Shown piece by piece: positions 1 to 14,350 of a DNA stretch of 64,000 nt (positions are counted from its first letter, which is position 1; the number at the start of each line of letters is the position of its first letter). Made by a program: the position numbers and the translations under genes. Under the pieces are notes generated by a model, which saw only the letters and a list, made by a program, of their open reading frames with translations, searched no databases and was not told the DNA's origin. The stretch is from Monarcha castaneiventris obscurior. Lineage: Eukaryota > Chordata > Aves > Passeriformes > Monarchidae. The stretch is from positions 8,927,001 to 8,991,000 of the forward strand of contig JAMPIT010000230.1 in assembly GCA_026261815.1 (NCBI GenBank). The letters run 5' to 3'.

Positions 1-1480
1 GAATTTTCATTGGTGATTTTTGTTTTGTTTTGTTTTGTTGGTGTTTTTAAATGGTTTTTTACAGAAAGGCCATTTTAAAATAAAGCTAACATTTTGCTCA
101 GAAGTACTGGGCAATACTTTGTGATATGAATAACACTAACTTTCAGTTTTTGGCTAACTCATATTCCTCAAAATGAATGCAGGCTGTGGTACATACAAGT
201 TTTGATTGAATTCGTATTGTAAGGCTGTTATTCGTATTTTTCTTTTCAGTCAGCATTCCTCCAGTGTCTTCATAAGATTCCTGGGAAAGCTGGGCGTGTT
301 TCACTATAGATAAAGTTATCAGGCAAGCTCTAAGTGAGTAATTAGGGCTTATCTGCATGAGAACCTTTAGCCAAAGACAGAGTTTAGCTCCTTGTCCTGG
401 TGTGCATGTCCTAGTTTTCTACTGTTAAAAGCTTGTGAGTCATGGCTACATGGATATTTATATATATATATATGTATGTATTGTCAGAAGTTTCTTTATT
501 TTCTACTGCAATTGTTTGAGAAAAGTAACATTTTCATCTACACAAAAATAAAGGAACTATTAAAAATGAAAAAAAGCTTTGGTTTTTTTATATAGTCTAG
601 TGATAAGCTTAAAATATCAGCAAAAATTTACATTTTTGCAATTTCTGGAACCTTTTGAAAATTAATTTTATTTCCTTTAAACTGCTCTCTTTCTTGTGTT
701 TAACAAAAATGAAGCTTTCTCTTGAAAATGGAAAAAAACTCCATAATAAATGAAAAATAATACTGCTATAAGACATTTTCAGTGACAGATCCTTAGATTT
801 ACTATTAATGTGCATATATAACAATGTATTTTTAGAAGTTCAGAGCTATGCCTCTGTAGCTGCTAGTTGCCCTGTGTTGCTTGACAACCAAGTCTTTTAC
901 AGTGCATCAAAGAACAGGATCACTAGCCATTTTTCACATGCCAAGTTTCAAATACAAATTTATCTGTTTTTTTAGTGATCTTTCTGGGGGCAAAAGTGTT
1001 CATATCACTTTTTTTCACAGTTCAAAAGCAGCATGGCTTTTCACCTTCTCATAATTCAAAATACCTTACCAACTTTACTCATACTGTAAAAGTTAATTAG
1101 CAGCTATTATAACATTCCTTTCACTTTCTGACAAGACATATAGGTGTGTGTATATATTCATATATAATTATAGTTTTACATCCTTTCATTCAGTGTGTTG
1201 CATCATCTGAACCTGCATGGTAAATGAGAATCATTGTGTCTGTGTTTTCTAGCGGTATTAATGCTCAAAGTCACAGCAAAGTGTCCTTCATATAAAGAAG
1301 TTTAATCCTACAGTAAATAGGTTCTTCTTTCATCTTCTCTCACAAGATGGAAAAGGGGAAAAAAATTCCAAACCACTAAAAACATGCAGTCATTGAATAA
1401 GTCTTTCCATTATGACCGTAAGCAAACTGATAGACCGCAAACTTTCTGAAAGAGTCAGAAGAAATCCTTTCATGTGGTCT
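1..1480. other. AT-rich non-coding stretch
   Basis: No gene or recognised interspersed repeat is visible. A (TTTTG)4 run sits at about 17-38, a TA-rich run at about 457-480, and a TG/TA-rich patch at about 1,143-1,170. The short open frames on both strands show no domain and no codon pattern, and look like chance. Confidence 0.7.
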
Positions 1481-1489
1481 GGATCTCAG

Positions 1490-1700
1490 AAACCCTGTTT
1501 GCAAATGTCATGTATGAAATGGATTACGTTGGAAGTGAGGCTGCCCCACTGCAGCAGCTTCGTTCACTGATGCTTTCTAGGTTGATTGAAAACAATCAGC
1601 TGGAAAGACCTGCGTACACAGGGAAATGACACAAGTGGCCCTTGCTAAGATATGTAATTTCCCTCTTATTATGCTAATTAAAGAAAATTGCCTTCAATAG
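1490..1700. promoter_or_regulatory. candidate conserved non-coding element
   Basis: This block is non-repetitive and rich in compact transcription-factor-like words. It has an inverted pair TGATTG/CAATCA with a 4-base spacer at 1,583-1,598 (PBX/SOX-like halves) and an ATGCTAATTA word (POU/homeodomain-like) at 1,671-1,680. That mix is common in vertebrate developmental enhancers. Whether it is conserved cannot be judged from one genome. It has no coding potential. Confidence 0.25.
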
Positions 1701-4700
1701 TACAAAATGATATATCTATATTGGTTCAATTTAACTAATGTTCCATAGCTGCATAGGCAGTCTACAAAAGCAAATAAAAAGATATTCAGCTAGAATTTAT
1801 GGAGAGTGTTCAAGCAACCCTCCAAAAGGAGGGCTGAGGTTTACTGTTTCCACACTACAGATCCTGCTTTGTGCTGTTCAAGGGATTTTCTACATTGCTT
1901 TTCTGATTTTATAATATAGCAATTGCTGACTCTCCTAAATCTGATTCAATGAAGACAGTATTACAAAGTGAAAAATGCTATCTCCTTTCACAAAGAGAAA
2001 GCCCATATTTTTTGTCAGAATCATGTAATTTCATTTCCCAAGAACAAGAACAAATAAAATAAAAATCTCTTTTAGATTTTTACCGAGCTACTGAAGATTC
2101 AGTGGGTATCTTTTAAGTTAACATTAATAAAACTTCCATCTAAGCTGCTTTAACTCTAATTTAAAGTGAGTGAAACAAGTTATGCAGCAACTACATTCTG
2201 CAAGGTGAAAAATATGTCTTTTGTCAGAACCATAGTTTTGTATTCCTTGATTAATTTCCGAACTATCATTATATCTTTGGGATACACTTTCATGTAATTT
2301 CCATTTGTTTTAGGAGACTAGAAAGCAGAGCAAAATGTATGGCTATTGACGTGTTCTAATTTACTTAGAGAAAAAAATCATTGTATAAATAAAATGTAAC
2401 TTGATTGACTGCAATAATCACAGTTTATGTTCCAGCAGCAGCCATGAGAAATCAACCTTTTCAAGATGCTACTGTAAAACACTATCCTTTTTCTCTGAAT
2501 GTGGGGGATCATGAACTTACATAAAAAAGGGTGCAGCAGTTTAAGTTGTAGCTCTATGGTGACTTGGTAACTACTGGGGTGCAGTTTGACTGTCTATGGG
2601 TGTGTTAAGTACAGGTGTTAGGTTTGGCAGCCATAAAGTTTATACCATTTGTGGGAGGATCCATTTCTTTGCGTGTTATTCCTAGCACTATGGGCAGGAG
2701 CCTTAAAATAACACCCACCACCAGCAAATGAGCTACAGTGATAAAGTAATGACACTGTCATTGCTAACAGTCCCAGAGAAAGTGCTAAGAAAAATTAAAG
2801 TTGGGCTTTAAACTTGTGAACTTAAGCCCATGTGGGAAGTGGAAGGACTCCCAGCAATTCCAGCTTGGGCGCACACCCTGTCACCTACAGCAGCAGAAGG
2901 ATCTTGCACACTCTTCAACTCCTGGAAAAAAGATTCTGTTTCGAAATCTCTTAAATCGTAAAACTTGTTTTGCTTGGATTTCTACAAGTCACCCAGTAAG
3001 TGCCAGCTGCAAAGTGGTTTCCTGCTCAAGGAATGAGGTGCAAGGTGTCAATGAATTTCATAATCAGCCCCTGAGAGGTTACACTTTGAGTAGGTTTTAA
3101 AAGGTAGTCAAAGTTGAAAGGTTCTGCCCAGTTGCTGGTTTCTGAAATCATTAAAACTCCCACCTCTGGTCAAAATTTATAATCTTCAGCTCATATTTTA
3201 AGTTAAATGAATATTTGGAAACCTCATTTAAAGCAAAGTGACAGCAGGATGAATGAATTAATTTATTTTGTAGCATTGGCAGAAAAAAAGGAAATGGACA
3301 AAGTAAAATATTTCAGCTTTGCTGGCAAGAGATTCGTAAAGGAAGACCAATAGTTTGGCTTTTAAATAGTGCATGTAAACTGTACATTCGGTTCCAGTCA
3401 GATCACCTAGTTTTTCAAGTAACTAGGGTTTTTTTTTTAAGGTCTCCTATTTCTCAGAAGTAGCTAGAATTCACACTTTGTTTTCTGTTTATGCTGTCAT
3501 TGAGGTTTTATGTGTCTGCATTTTTGTGGATTTTTTTTTATTTGTGTTTTGTTGTTTTTTTGGATTTTGTTTGGTTTGGGTTTTTGTGACTGTACTGTCT
3601 AAGCACTTCACAAGATTTGTTTTTTACACTTAGGGCACTCCCGTTAGGATTTTTTTGAGTAATTTTGCAAATAAATTATCATAATACAAAATGGAAATTC
3701 TCCAAGGTCCCCCTCTGAAGAACTATAAATTCGGAAAAGATAATATCACCTGCCGCTTCCTGCCTATGTCTTTCCTACACCAAATTATTTCTATATTGTG
3801 ATTTCTTTTTTTTCCTGCACAAATGGCAGCCACTGAACTATTGTGTAGCTCTCTCGAAGAGCAAGCTAAGTACTGGGGACAGGTGGAATGTTCACAGCTC
3901 TGCAAAGCCTGAGAAGGGAGTGTTTTTGGATGTGTATTTGTCTGGGGCAGGTCTTGGTCTCTGCACTTGGCCAGCACTGTAAGGCACAAACAAGCCTGGG
4001 GATCAGAACCACACCATGAGCATGCAGCATTCCCTGCTACAAATTGGAGGGAATCTGATAGAAAAAAAAGGAGATGTAGCATAGTAATACCATTTATCCA
4101 TAATCTGTCTAGTTGATTCTACTCCTCATATTGTGAGTTTTGCCAAAAATCAAAGTGCTCTGATTAGAGAAAAAAAAGTGTATATGGAAACTAAAAGCAA
4201 GGCATCAAAGATTTTCAAGAGGTCATTTTGTGCTGACAAGTGTAAATGATCTTGGAGTGACTTACAGGTAAAATTGTGCAAACTTACTGATGTTTCCCTT
4301 GGAAGAAATCTACCTAATCTCTTACAAAATCTATTTCTTAAGATATCTTGTGTTACCTTTCTTGAATTTCATTTGGTGTAAAAACTATTTCTAATAATGC
4401 CATGAAGACAAAGAGATATCAAGAGAGACAAACCTGAGCTCTTTAGTGAGATGATAGAAATTTATTATTCACAGCTGCATACACACGATTTTGAGTTCTA
4501 ACAGCCAGCAATTAGTTTAAACAGTAATACCACCAAGGGAAGCATAACTTAGTTAAAATTTACATTTAAATGAGATCATTTGGAGAAATCAAATGCAGAA
4601 CAATCTGTTATTTTTATATAACATTTCATAGTAGATTTTCTTAGCAAGGTATTCCTCACAATATAGTTTTATTACTTGCTGGTTGGAAATTACTGTGATT

Positions 4701-7700
4701 CATTTGTACGTGTAGCGGAAAAAAAAAGTCTCACTTACCATTTGTTCATTAACAACCCGATGCAGAAAATTATCTCTGTTCAGGAAAGCATATTAACCAT
4801 GTTTAACTTAACTTTAGCCTGGCCCTGCTGAAAGCTAAGCACGTATTTAAGTGTTTTTCTGAACATGAATTGAAATTCCAAATGCATTTACTTGCTCTCT
4901 TCAGTCATCTTCTCAACTTACGGTGATAGAAACTGTTTCTGTTATGAAGCTTTCTGAATTTGTCCGCTATTTTGAATGCTTGTAACCAGTTAAAAACAGT
5001 GATACATCATCCTTCCCTAAGACTTTGTGGGGACTTTTATACCAGGTAGGAATCTCTTGGGATTTAACTGTGAATTTTGAAATTAGAACAAAATGAAAAT
5101 TGGATCTTCCATATTCTGGGAAGCCCCTTCATCTCAGTCCTTTTTAAAAAACCTGAATTTTTGGCCATTACTATAGTTAAAATTTTCCACAGAATAAAAA
5201 GTTTCTAAATAGAGATTATTGACATTCCCAAGTGAAACTAAGTCCATTCAGTTTTGTTTTGGTGTTAAGCATTAAACTGCAACTTCTAATGAGGGCAGAG
5301 TATTTATAGGGTATCAGGAATATTTTTTTTTTCCACTTTGCCTCAATAGCTGGACTTTCTGTCTGGATTTGAAAGACAGAATATGTAATTTTTAAGGACT
5401 CTGGAGAGTAACTGTCTTTCCTCTGTTACAAAACAAAATTTCCAGCTATTAGCTTAAACAGGATCCAGACAAGGAGAGGGGCAGAGCTTTTGGGGCATAG
5501 CACTCTGGAAAAATACCTTGCAAAGAGATTGACAGAGCAGGACCCTTAACCCTGAGCTCCCTGGGGAGCACTGCCATCCAGCCTGGGGAAACACACAGGA
5601 TTCTGTACTGGGAACTGATTCCTGGAGTGCCTGTGTCATTCTGTGCCTGAGCTGGGAGGTAGCAGGCCTGCAGGCAGCGTGCAAAGGCACCTACAGGAAT
5701 GTGGCTTGTGGACTTTATCAACAAAAATACCATCAGCCAGGACAGTTTCTCCTGCTAGAAGGAGTGCAAGAGTCTGTCTGTATCCCTGAGCCACTTCTCT
5801 GCTAAATAAACTGAGTATGACAGAGTAGACCAGAGCCTGTAATGGATGACTTCATTATCCATTCTGCACCTAGAATGAGCAAATGTTTCCTAGAGGACAC
5901 AGAGTAAGATGGGTTCATGACAGAAAGCATTTATATAAAGACTTGATGGAACAGGTAATAATGAAAAACAGTTACATACACAGAATAAGAAGGTCCAGGA
6001 CACAAAGGTAGCTGAATTGAATTTATATTAATAGCGAAGAGCTCTGTGATCTATTAATTATGGAAGAATCTACTCTTTCATTTCTTATTTTTATCACTAT
6101 TATTTCTTATTTTTCTCCCTTTTTTTGCTCCTCTGACTTACTGCAGTGGTTTTTAATACATCAGTGGCTTGGCATTTTCTAACTAAAAGCTAAACTGGGC
6201 TCTTTGAGCTTTCCTCTCACCACTAGACAATGCTAATAAAACCTCTCTTGAAAAGCATGAGGTAAACCTATTTTGAGATGGGTAGTTGGACGGAGATCAA
6301 TAAGGCCTGTGCCAGCAAAAAAGTTTAAAAACATAAAAGCAAATGGTCAAGGCCAAAAATGATGTAACTTAATGAAAACTTGGCCATCCTCAAACCCGAA
6401 ACCCAGACTCATCACTCATTCCTGATCACTGCTGCAAGCTCTAGTGTAATAAAACAGAGTTTTAAACAGTCTCGTTTTGACATGTTTATGCATTTGTGAT
6501 GCACTCTTGTCTCTATCTGAAAACGACCCTCTGGCAATGTCAGCAGACAGAGAGACCAGGATGGGACAGGCTTGGAGGCACTCATTTCTAATGGTCAGCT
6601 GTCTGCCTGGTCAAGAGGGAGCAGGGCACTAGAGGCAGCCAGCTCCCATATCCCTCGTGCTGGCCTCGTGCCTTGGTCTTTTGTGTACCCAGCTGCCACT
6701 TACAGAAAACACTAAAATTCATAGTTAAAAATGTCCCTCTGAGGAATTTTAATAGCTGGCAACAAAGCTCTAAGTGGCATCATTTGTTCAACTGAGAAGT
6801 TTCTTTTAATTATCAAGTCAGTTTTCATTGCAACATCTTAAATGTGTTGTTTCAGTGTTTGTTTTCTTTCATTTGGACAGGTCCTTGTGTAAAACCACAG
6901 CTTTTCTCTGTTCACTGTAGGCAGAGTGACAGCTTGTCAGGTTTTATTACAACAGTTGCCAGCAGTTTTGATTCAGAGTTAGTGGAAACCTGAATATTGG
7001 AATAACTTCTCAGGCTTTAGCATTTCCTTCGTGCAGCACAGACGTGTTATGCAACCAGGCGGTCAGGCTGGGTGGAGTGGGGTGTGATAGATACTTGGCT
7101 ACCTGACTTGATCAGCTGATACCAACTGGGCAAACATAAGTGTGAAAATGCTGCAGGATGGATGATTCATTCTGGTTTGGGGCAGCAACCTCCTGGCTTT
7201 GTTGGGCTTTGGCTTGGACCCTGAGCTTCCAGCAGACTTTCAGATATCCTTTCTGCTGAGCATCTGGAGAAAGGATTGGGTGGCTTAAATTAGAATTAAC
7301 TCCTTGCTATGAGGGAATTTTGCTGCAGGTTGTTCATGTGAAAGAAAAAATCATCTTCAATGGCTACATCAGTAATGGCTCTTTGGAATCAAGCTTGCTT
7401 CTTTTTGTCATATATGCAAGGAAAGGCTTTCTGCTGTGCTGTTGCTGTTGGCAGGCCCCTTGTCAGTGGATCCAAGCAGGACTTGAATTTGCCATCCCCA
7501 AATCTGCATGCAAGGACACATCTGCCTATCTTCAACTTTTCCCATCCTGAAGTATATTGACAGAACGTGGCTATGAGAGAAAATGATCTTTGTAGAAACA
7601 TGCTCTGTTTCCTCACACACAAACCTGCCTTCCTCACACAAGCAGAAATAGTTGGCCCTATAAGAGCTGTGGGTAAGGTAGGTATAGGCTAGACCTGTAA

Positions 7701-10700
7701 TTTCAAGAATTCATACCCATCTAAGTTGATGTGATATAAAAATATATTTGAAACATTGCACTTGATTTAATGAGCATGACCACTGTTGTCTGTAAGGAAT
7801 AAATCAATCCGGCCATCTCCAGAACTGGACTTGAATTTTTCAGTATTTTAAAGAAATTAAAACTGACTCACTCTTAGGGTATAACTCATTTTGAAGAACT
7901 TTCAAAAATAAAAGTATCCTGTTGTAAATATTTATAAACCAAAATGAAACAAACTGTCTTCAGTTGTTTAAGTGGAGAATGAAAATTGTGCAGCTGCTCC
8001 ACTCTTAAAAATTGCCAACATTTTGCTTTCTGTTCTGTAAAGGAAAGAAAAATTTTCACGTCTCATTTATAAATCTTTAGAATTCATATAGTATCCATAT
8101 AGTATATGACTTATTCTTTTCCTTTCAGCATTCTCACTTCTCAGATATTCTATAATCATGGAGTGAAAGTCAGCATGCATTACATTTAACCAGCTAAAAG
8201 TGAGATAATCTGTGTCAAGGAGGTGCCTCTGCAGTACAGAAGGTATCGGTTTTCCACTGTTTTTTGTTGCAGTTTTAAGGAATTGGTCCTATCTCCTCTG
8301 CCATTGGGCATGAAAAGATTATATTTGTTTTATCCCAGCTATAGCTATTGTACTGCAGATGCTGGATAGACACTGCTGACTAATCCATCTGTGCTGACTG
8401 TGGTGCAGGTGAACAGAGCAGGAGAGAAAAGATTTTTCCTTGTCTGGGAAGTCATGCCCTGACTTCAGCAGATTCCACAAATATTGATGCCCAAGTCAAG
8501 GTGGGGATGCCCAATGACTCATGAGTGAGCAGGGACAGCGGAAGCCATTGGTCTGTCCCTTGGTTTAGACAAGATGGTGAATAAATGCAAATATGGTCTT
8601 CACTGGTCTTCTTTAAGGGAGCTTTCCTCCTGTTGAACTCTCACAGGGTTGTGTGGAAGAGCCAGAATCAATGCCAGGCTGTGTACTCACAGTGGTTCCT
8701 GAGCTCATTTCTGCTTCAGCAAATATGAACCTGGTGCATGGACTGACACGGAGTGTGCTGCTGAATGCAGACGGGAACTGAGATTAAATCACATGAGATT
8801 ATGTTCCTCACTCCCAGTTTTTCTTCTATCTATTTGAAGTGCAAAATAAACTGGACATGTTCATAAAAAGTTTCAGCAAATGCTTGTTATGTCTTGGCTC
8901 TCATTTTCTGTGTGTGTTGCTCAAATAGAGACAGATGGAAGCTGGTGATGATTTAAGACACTAATGTGGCCAAGGACTGTGCTGTAAACCATGTTATAAT
9001 CCATGTTTCATATGGAAGCTGAAATTCTAGACTGAATAACAGTTTTACTGTTCAAATACAGTGCATTCACTGTCATTTATAACATAAAAGGACAACTGCA
9101 GAGTAAGAAAATAAATAAATATATGGGGTTACTTGTAGGAAAGCAGAATATTTATCTATTTGAGCTCGAAAAGGTGTCTCAGGCTGTGATTTAAGAGGGT
9201 AATGATTGCAATAAATCAAATGAAGCAGGGGCCTAGATTAAAGATGAGAAAGCTAACATGGCCAAGATGAATGCATTTGGGCAAAGTTACTTATTTGTGA
9301 TGATTGCAAGACTGGGTTCAGCAGCTGGTGTAAGACCCATCCTTAATTTTCCTGCTAACAGAACAGGTTTATAGGCACCGTGTTACTTGCTCTATAACAC
9401 CATGAATATTGTATTTTAACTAGAATTCTGTCGTATTAATGTCAGTTCTATTAAAACAGTCTGGCAAATAAATTTCAGTGTCTGGGGCATGCTGAGGTGT
9501 ATCATGAACTGTCAAATCTTTGTACCCACAATTCTAATTCAGTCGTTTCATTGGCCTGTGGCCATGAGACTCATAATACCTGGAGGTAAGTCAAACATGT
9601 TCTATGGACATGCATATATTTATATTTTTAGGTCTTTGTGTATGAATAAGTGGGTTTGTATATTTATCTGTATTTTTGTACTTAATAACAACAAGATTAA
9701 TTTTCATTATTGATGCCATTGTTTGAAACAAGATACTTTGTTAATAATTTTCTGTCTGTGGTATCATTGGGGACTTAAAAAAACCCACAAACACAAATGG
9801 TTATAATTTTATTATTTTGTATGCTTCAGCCATTTTATCTGATTGAAGTATTTTAAAATTATTTCATTTTTAATCTTCATTTATACAATGAATAGAGCGG
9901 TGGAGAAACTCATAACAGAAATTGAAAGCACTGGGATAAAAAAGACGAATAAGGGAATGTGATAAAAAAAATGCAAAATAATAAAAAGTATAGAAGTAGA
10001 TCAGGAGCATCTGTTCTCCCTGTCTCATAACACAACAATATAGGGGCTTTTATGAAATTAAAAGGTGGCAAATTCAAAACAGATAAAAAGAAATATATTG
10101 TTGCACAGAGCCAGTAAATATTAAAACTTCTTGCAAAGAATGCTTTTAAGGCTGAAGTCTTAGTGAGATTAAAAGGTAGCTGGATGGTTATATAGCTCCC
10201 AGGAATATCCCCATCTACAATACTGAATGATAATATCAGTTCTGAAGGATTTAATAAGCTTCATGCCACAGGTTTGTTACAATCTTTATCTGTCATAGCT
10301 CTGGACTCTGTCTGGGAGGCATTATGTTTTTGTGTGTTATGCTTTCACCTGCTTCTGGTGATTCCTTCGGAAAGGGCTGCAAGTGAGGCTGATGTTCCTA
10401 TGAGAAGAAATGTTTTTTTCATATAATACTGATATTCAAGGAGTTTCCTTGTATTCCTTAGAGGCTCTTACTCTAAAAATGTAAAGTTTTATACAGAACT
10501 ATGTAAATAACTCACTGGCTGAGGCTGCAGGCAAGTACAGAGTCTGAGATCCCTCTATACCCAGTGTTTGTTCCTCACCACCGAGGAGCTGGGTTGGTAA
10601 TGAACTAGAGCTTCCAAGGGCTGAGCCTGCACTCATCCCTCTTCCCAGGGAGGTGACTATAGTTGATAAAACCTGACTCATGGTCATGAGTCTTGTGGTG

Positions 10701-11587
10701 CAGCTGAGATCATGGGGACTTGTGGGCTGCAGGAGGAGAGATTTACTTAGGCATCTTTGAGGGAGAAAGAGTGAAATGCAGAGCGTAAATTGGGGTAAGA
10801 CATAGAAATATTCTGAAATACACAGATCGTGAATCATGCATTTTCAAGGACATGACCAAATTTAAAAAATCCAGCCTCTGTGAATTAAAATTAAAAAAAC
10901 AATATTAAAGGAACATGGTTTATAGATTTATAAAATTGTGAGCATTTGAAAGTGGGAGGAAATGGGGGTTTGGATTTGCAAAGAAGAACAGAGGGATTAG
11001 TCAGATCCCATTCATTTTAATTTACAGGTGAATTATTTCACTCTCTCAAGAGCACTAAAACTGAGATGACATTTTAAATGGACAGTCTATACTATTCCAG
11101 CCCTGGCAGTGTTCCCTTTGTCTCTGGGCACTTGACTGACTGCTCTGCTTGGGCCTCACATGCTTGGCTCATGTGTAGCAAGCACCTTGGATGGGATTCA
11201 TATGAGTAGATGTAAGCATCTACCTTGGACATGAACAGTCTGGATACTGACAAGTAGAGGACATAAGGCATCACTCCTCTGAGTCTGCTGCTGTGCTCTC
11301 TGGCCTTTTTGACAGACAGCTTTGGCAAGTGCTCATTGTCTTCTAATTCTCCACTGGGAGCAAGCACCATTCCAAAACCAGTCATTCATAACTTTTGCTC
11401 AGGGCAATGAAACACTGCAAATCATTTTCTTGCCTTATTACTCTGAATTTTCTTTAAGCATTTGAACAATAAATAGAGACCTCAGGAGCTTAGGAATTGC
11501 TTCTAAGTATGCCTCTTCTTCAAAAATTTGTCTCTTCTTTGTCCCTTCCTCTTTACTAAACACTGAACTGCAAACTTCCATTTCAAA
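1701..11587. other. repeat-poor non-coding stretch
   Basis: Nearly 10 kb with no recognised CR1, SINE or gene. A G/T-rich low-complexity patch lies at about 3,528-3,592. The sequence is slightly more GC-rich at 5,450-5,720, where overlapping open frames of 78-94 codons exist on the minus strand without recognisable domains. A good splice-donor match (GAG|GTAAGT) occurs near 9,587 but has no partner acceptor. I see no other structure. Confidence 0.6.
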
Positions 11588-11596
11588 ATGTTTCTC

Positions 11597-11835
11597 CTTC
11601 CCCCTTCCCCCTTCCCCCTCCCCCCTTCCCCTTTCCCCCTTCCCCCTTTCCCCTTCCCTTCCCTTCCCTTCCCTTCCCTTCCCTTCCCTTCCCTTCCCTT
11701 CCCTTCCCTTCCCTTCCCTTCCCTTCCCTGCCCTTCCCTTCCCTTCCCTTCCCTTCCCTTCCCTTCCCTTCCCTTCCCTTCCCTTCCCTTCCCTTCCCTT
11801 CCCTTCCCTTCCCTTCCCTTCCCTTCCCTTCCCTT
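11597..11835. repeat. (CCCTT)n pentanucleotide array, (AAGGG)n on the minus strand
   Basis: From 11,651 to 11,835 the sequence is 37 tandem CCCTT units with a single T-to-G change at 11,730. From 11,597 to 11,650 there is a degenerate lead-in of C4-C6 blocks separated by TT or TTT. The minus strand is a pure purine run of AAGGG with longer G blocks at one end, so G-quadruplex or triplex formation is possible. The open frame through it (an alternating Pro/Phe/Ser/Leu peptide) is an artefact of the repeat. Confidence 0.97.
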
Positions 11836-14267
11836 GTTTGTGCTTTATAATGGCTTACAACTCACTTTGTTCCAATTAATTCCTCAGCAGTTTACATCAC
11901 CACTTGTTCACCTTAGCCAAGTCTTCAGACTTGAAATATTGGCACATCCTGGTCTTTAAGCACTGCCTTGTCCCAAAGTGTTTATTATAAACAGATGATA
12001 ATTAAGATTCAGATGATAATTAAGGTTTAATGACCATTCATTATAATCCATGTGCCAGATGCAAATTTACTTCCAGTGGAGTGAAGTCAATATAGAGTGA
12101 AAGGAAGCAGTGATGGTAAACAAGCATCACATTTATCATGGCATAGTGACAAATTCCCAGTATGTAGTTGTACCTAGTGAGGTTCTTCAAACACATAGTT
12201 GGTCATGGTTCACATTATTGGTATGGATAAGTTGTCATTTATTACTCCTTTGTTTGACTACCCTGCAAGCAAATGAGTTCAGGTCTGACATTATACATAG
12301 AATAATTATTATTTAAAACCTTCCATCAGTTCTCTGTGTTCATGATTTTTCTCAACTTTTCTTGATTTTCAAAAGCTGTTTGTGTCTACCAAAGACACAC
12401 AATTCAAACATTCAACTCGAGAACCTAGCAAAAGCCTTCTTCACTTTTAGAGTAATGGTCATCCTATAGAAGGACATATATCTCACAAATAACAAAATTA
12501 GTCTTCAACCCTTTCATTTCTCCCACGCTAATATGTGGAATGCTAAGCATATGTCAAATTCTTGCTGAGCCTCTCAGTTCAGTTTCTGGCATTTAAGTGG
12601 AGAACTTCCCTTAATTACTCAAACAAATTAACTCCTTGTTTAATCAATTCTTGGAGATCAAATCTCCAGATATAATTCCGAGTGTGGAGTTTTAGTGCTC
12701 CAATAGATTATGTCCTTTAAGACTGTGGGAAATTGTGTACCAGAGACAATGAAATAAACCTACTTCAGTGTACATTTTGTGAAATTTAAATCCAAGAATG
12801 ATACCCCAAGTGCTAAGAGCATTCGTCCTACAAATCAAATGAAAGTGCTGACTGCAATAGAAAGTGACTGCAGCCTGAGAGAAAATGGGAAAAATCATAT
12901 GGGACTGAATAGCCTAGCACCAAGGAACATAAAAGAGATGGAAATGTTTGCAAAAAATAGCATCACCCTTTGTGGAAGAATAAATGTTTACATGGGTGCT
13001 GGGTGCTTGCTTAAATCACTGCAAGAATTCTTTTCCCACAGCATCTAGAATCAACAACCTGAATTAAAAGGAAAAATTAAAAGGGGTGTTTGGTTTCAGA
13101 AAACATGTCTGGGAAAATTTACCATGTCTACAAATGTGGCAAAGCATTTCAAGTAAAATGCTAATAAACATAAGAATAATTCTGTTCTAGGGAATGACCT
13201 TTTCATTTTTAAACCTTCATGTATTCCTAGGTTTAGTTGCCATCTACTTCCTTACCGCTATAGATTCTAGAAGCTCAGATGTACTTACAAGCAGATTAGT
13301 TAAATGATATTTATGTTTTTGCTAACATGAAATAATTTCCTATCATAATGAGGTCAAGGGGCTTTGAAGTTGAACACATGCTTTCTTCTCTGAATGAGGA
13401 GCTAAGAACGTAACTATGACTTCAATAGAATGTACGTGTTCAACAAGGGAATATTTTTAATACAACCATCACATGCTTTGTGGTTTATTCCAGTCTGTCT
13501 TGTACAGTTTCATTGAAATGAGTTAGTTTCAACTTCCTGTAGTTTTCCTCAGGTATTTTACAACAATTAGGCTACTTCTTGCAATGAGACTATTTCTTGC
13601 TTATTAGCATGTAATTACTATGTTATGAATGATGATAAAACACTAAAATAATTATTCCATTTTACAAGCTTGGGTTCACATTAATGAGTATTTTAAAATA
13701 GTATGAGAATGAGATAACATTTGGTTACCATCCAGACATTCTCTTGCGCTTCAGAATATGGCCACGTGTTATATTCTGGTCATGAGTCAGAAACTAAAGG
13801 TATTTTTATAGCTAATGTGGAAGGCCATAATCTTTATACAGTATTTCTCTTTTTAAAGCAATCTTTATATGTTATTTGGTTTGATTTTAAAGGTAAACAT
13901 GTATGTCTGTGTAATAATTGTAAAAAAACCCACAAAGACATTCCCTTTCTTCTTTGTAAGTGGAAGGTGGGTGAGGGTTTAGCCTCAGATAAGCTGACCT
14001 AGGAGATGGTGACTTACTGGGCTGTGCAGTCATGCTTGTGGAAAAATTCCAGTTTTGGGGAAATCTGGCAATAGGAGGCAAGACGGAGTTTTATGCTGAT
14101 GATCAAACATGGCAAAGGTTGTGGTGCTTGTAAATTCCAGTCACATTATCTCTTCCTGAAAAATGATGACTTGTTTTGACAGTGTGTCGCTAAATACATG
14201 CCTCCTAAATTAGGAGCCTGGGCTCTGGAGGAGTGAATACAGGATGGGGATTTAAAGAATGGTAAAA
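11836..14267. other. AT-rich non-coding stretch
   Basis: No gene or recognised transposon. An 18-base tandem duplication, CAGATGATAATTAAGATT followed by a copy with one change, occupies 11,992-12,027. The rest is ordinary AT-rich sequence with chance open frames below 100 codons. Confidence 0.6.
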
Positions 14268-14350
14268 TCTAAACTCTGCTCCACTACTGACCTGTTCTGT
14301 GTCCAGAGGCAAGGTCATCAACTCTCAGTCTCAGTTTCCCCCTTGCAAAT
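14268..14350 (+). mobile_element. MIR/CORE-SINE-like fragment
   Basis: The order of short blocks matches the MIR core: a CTCTGCT...ACT.CTGACCTGT-like block, then GGCAAG, CATCAACTCTCAG, and CTCAGTTTCCCCC at 14,330-14,343. The copy is heavily diverged and truncated at both ends, as expected for an amniote-age SINE in a bird. Alignment to MIR consensus sequences would settle the call. Confidence 0.55.

Noticed and set aside
9580..9596. Strong splice donor word GAG|GTAAGT
   Set aside because: No acceptor with a pyrimidine tract is seen at a suitable distance upstream. Isolated donors are frequent by chance.
11588..11959. 123-codon open frame with Pro/Phe/Ser/Leu repeats
   Set aside because: A direct product of the CCCTT microsatellite.
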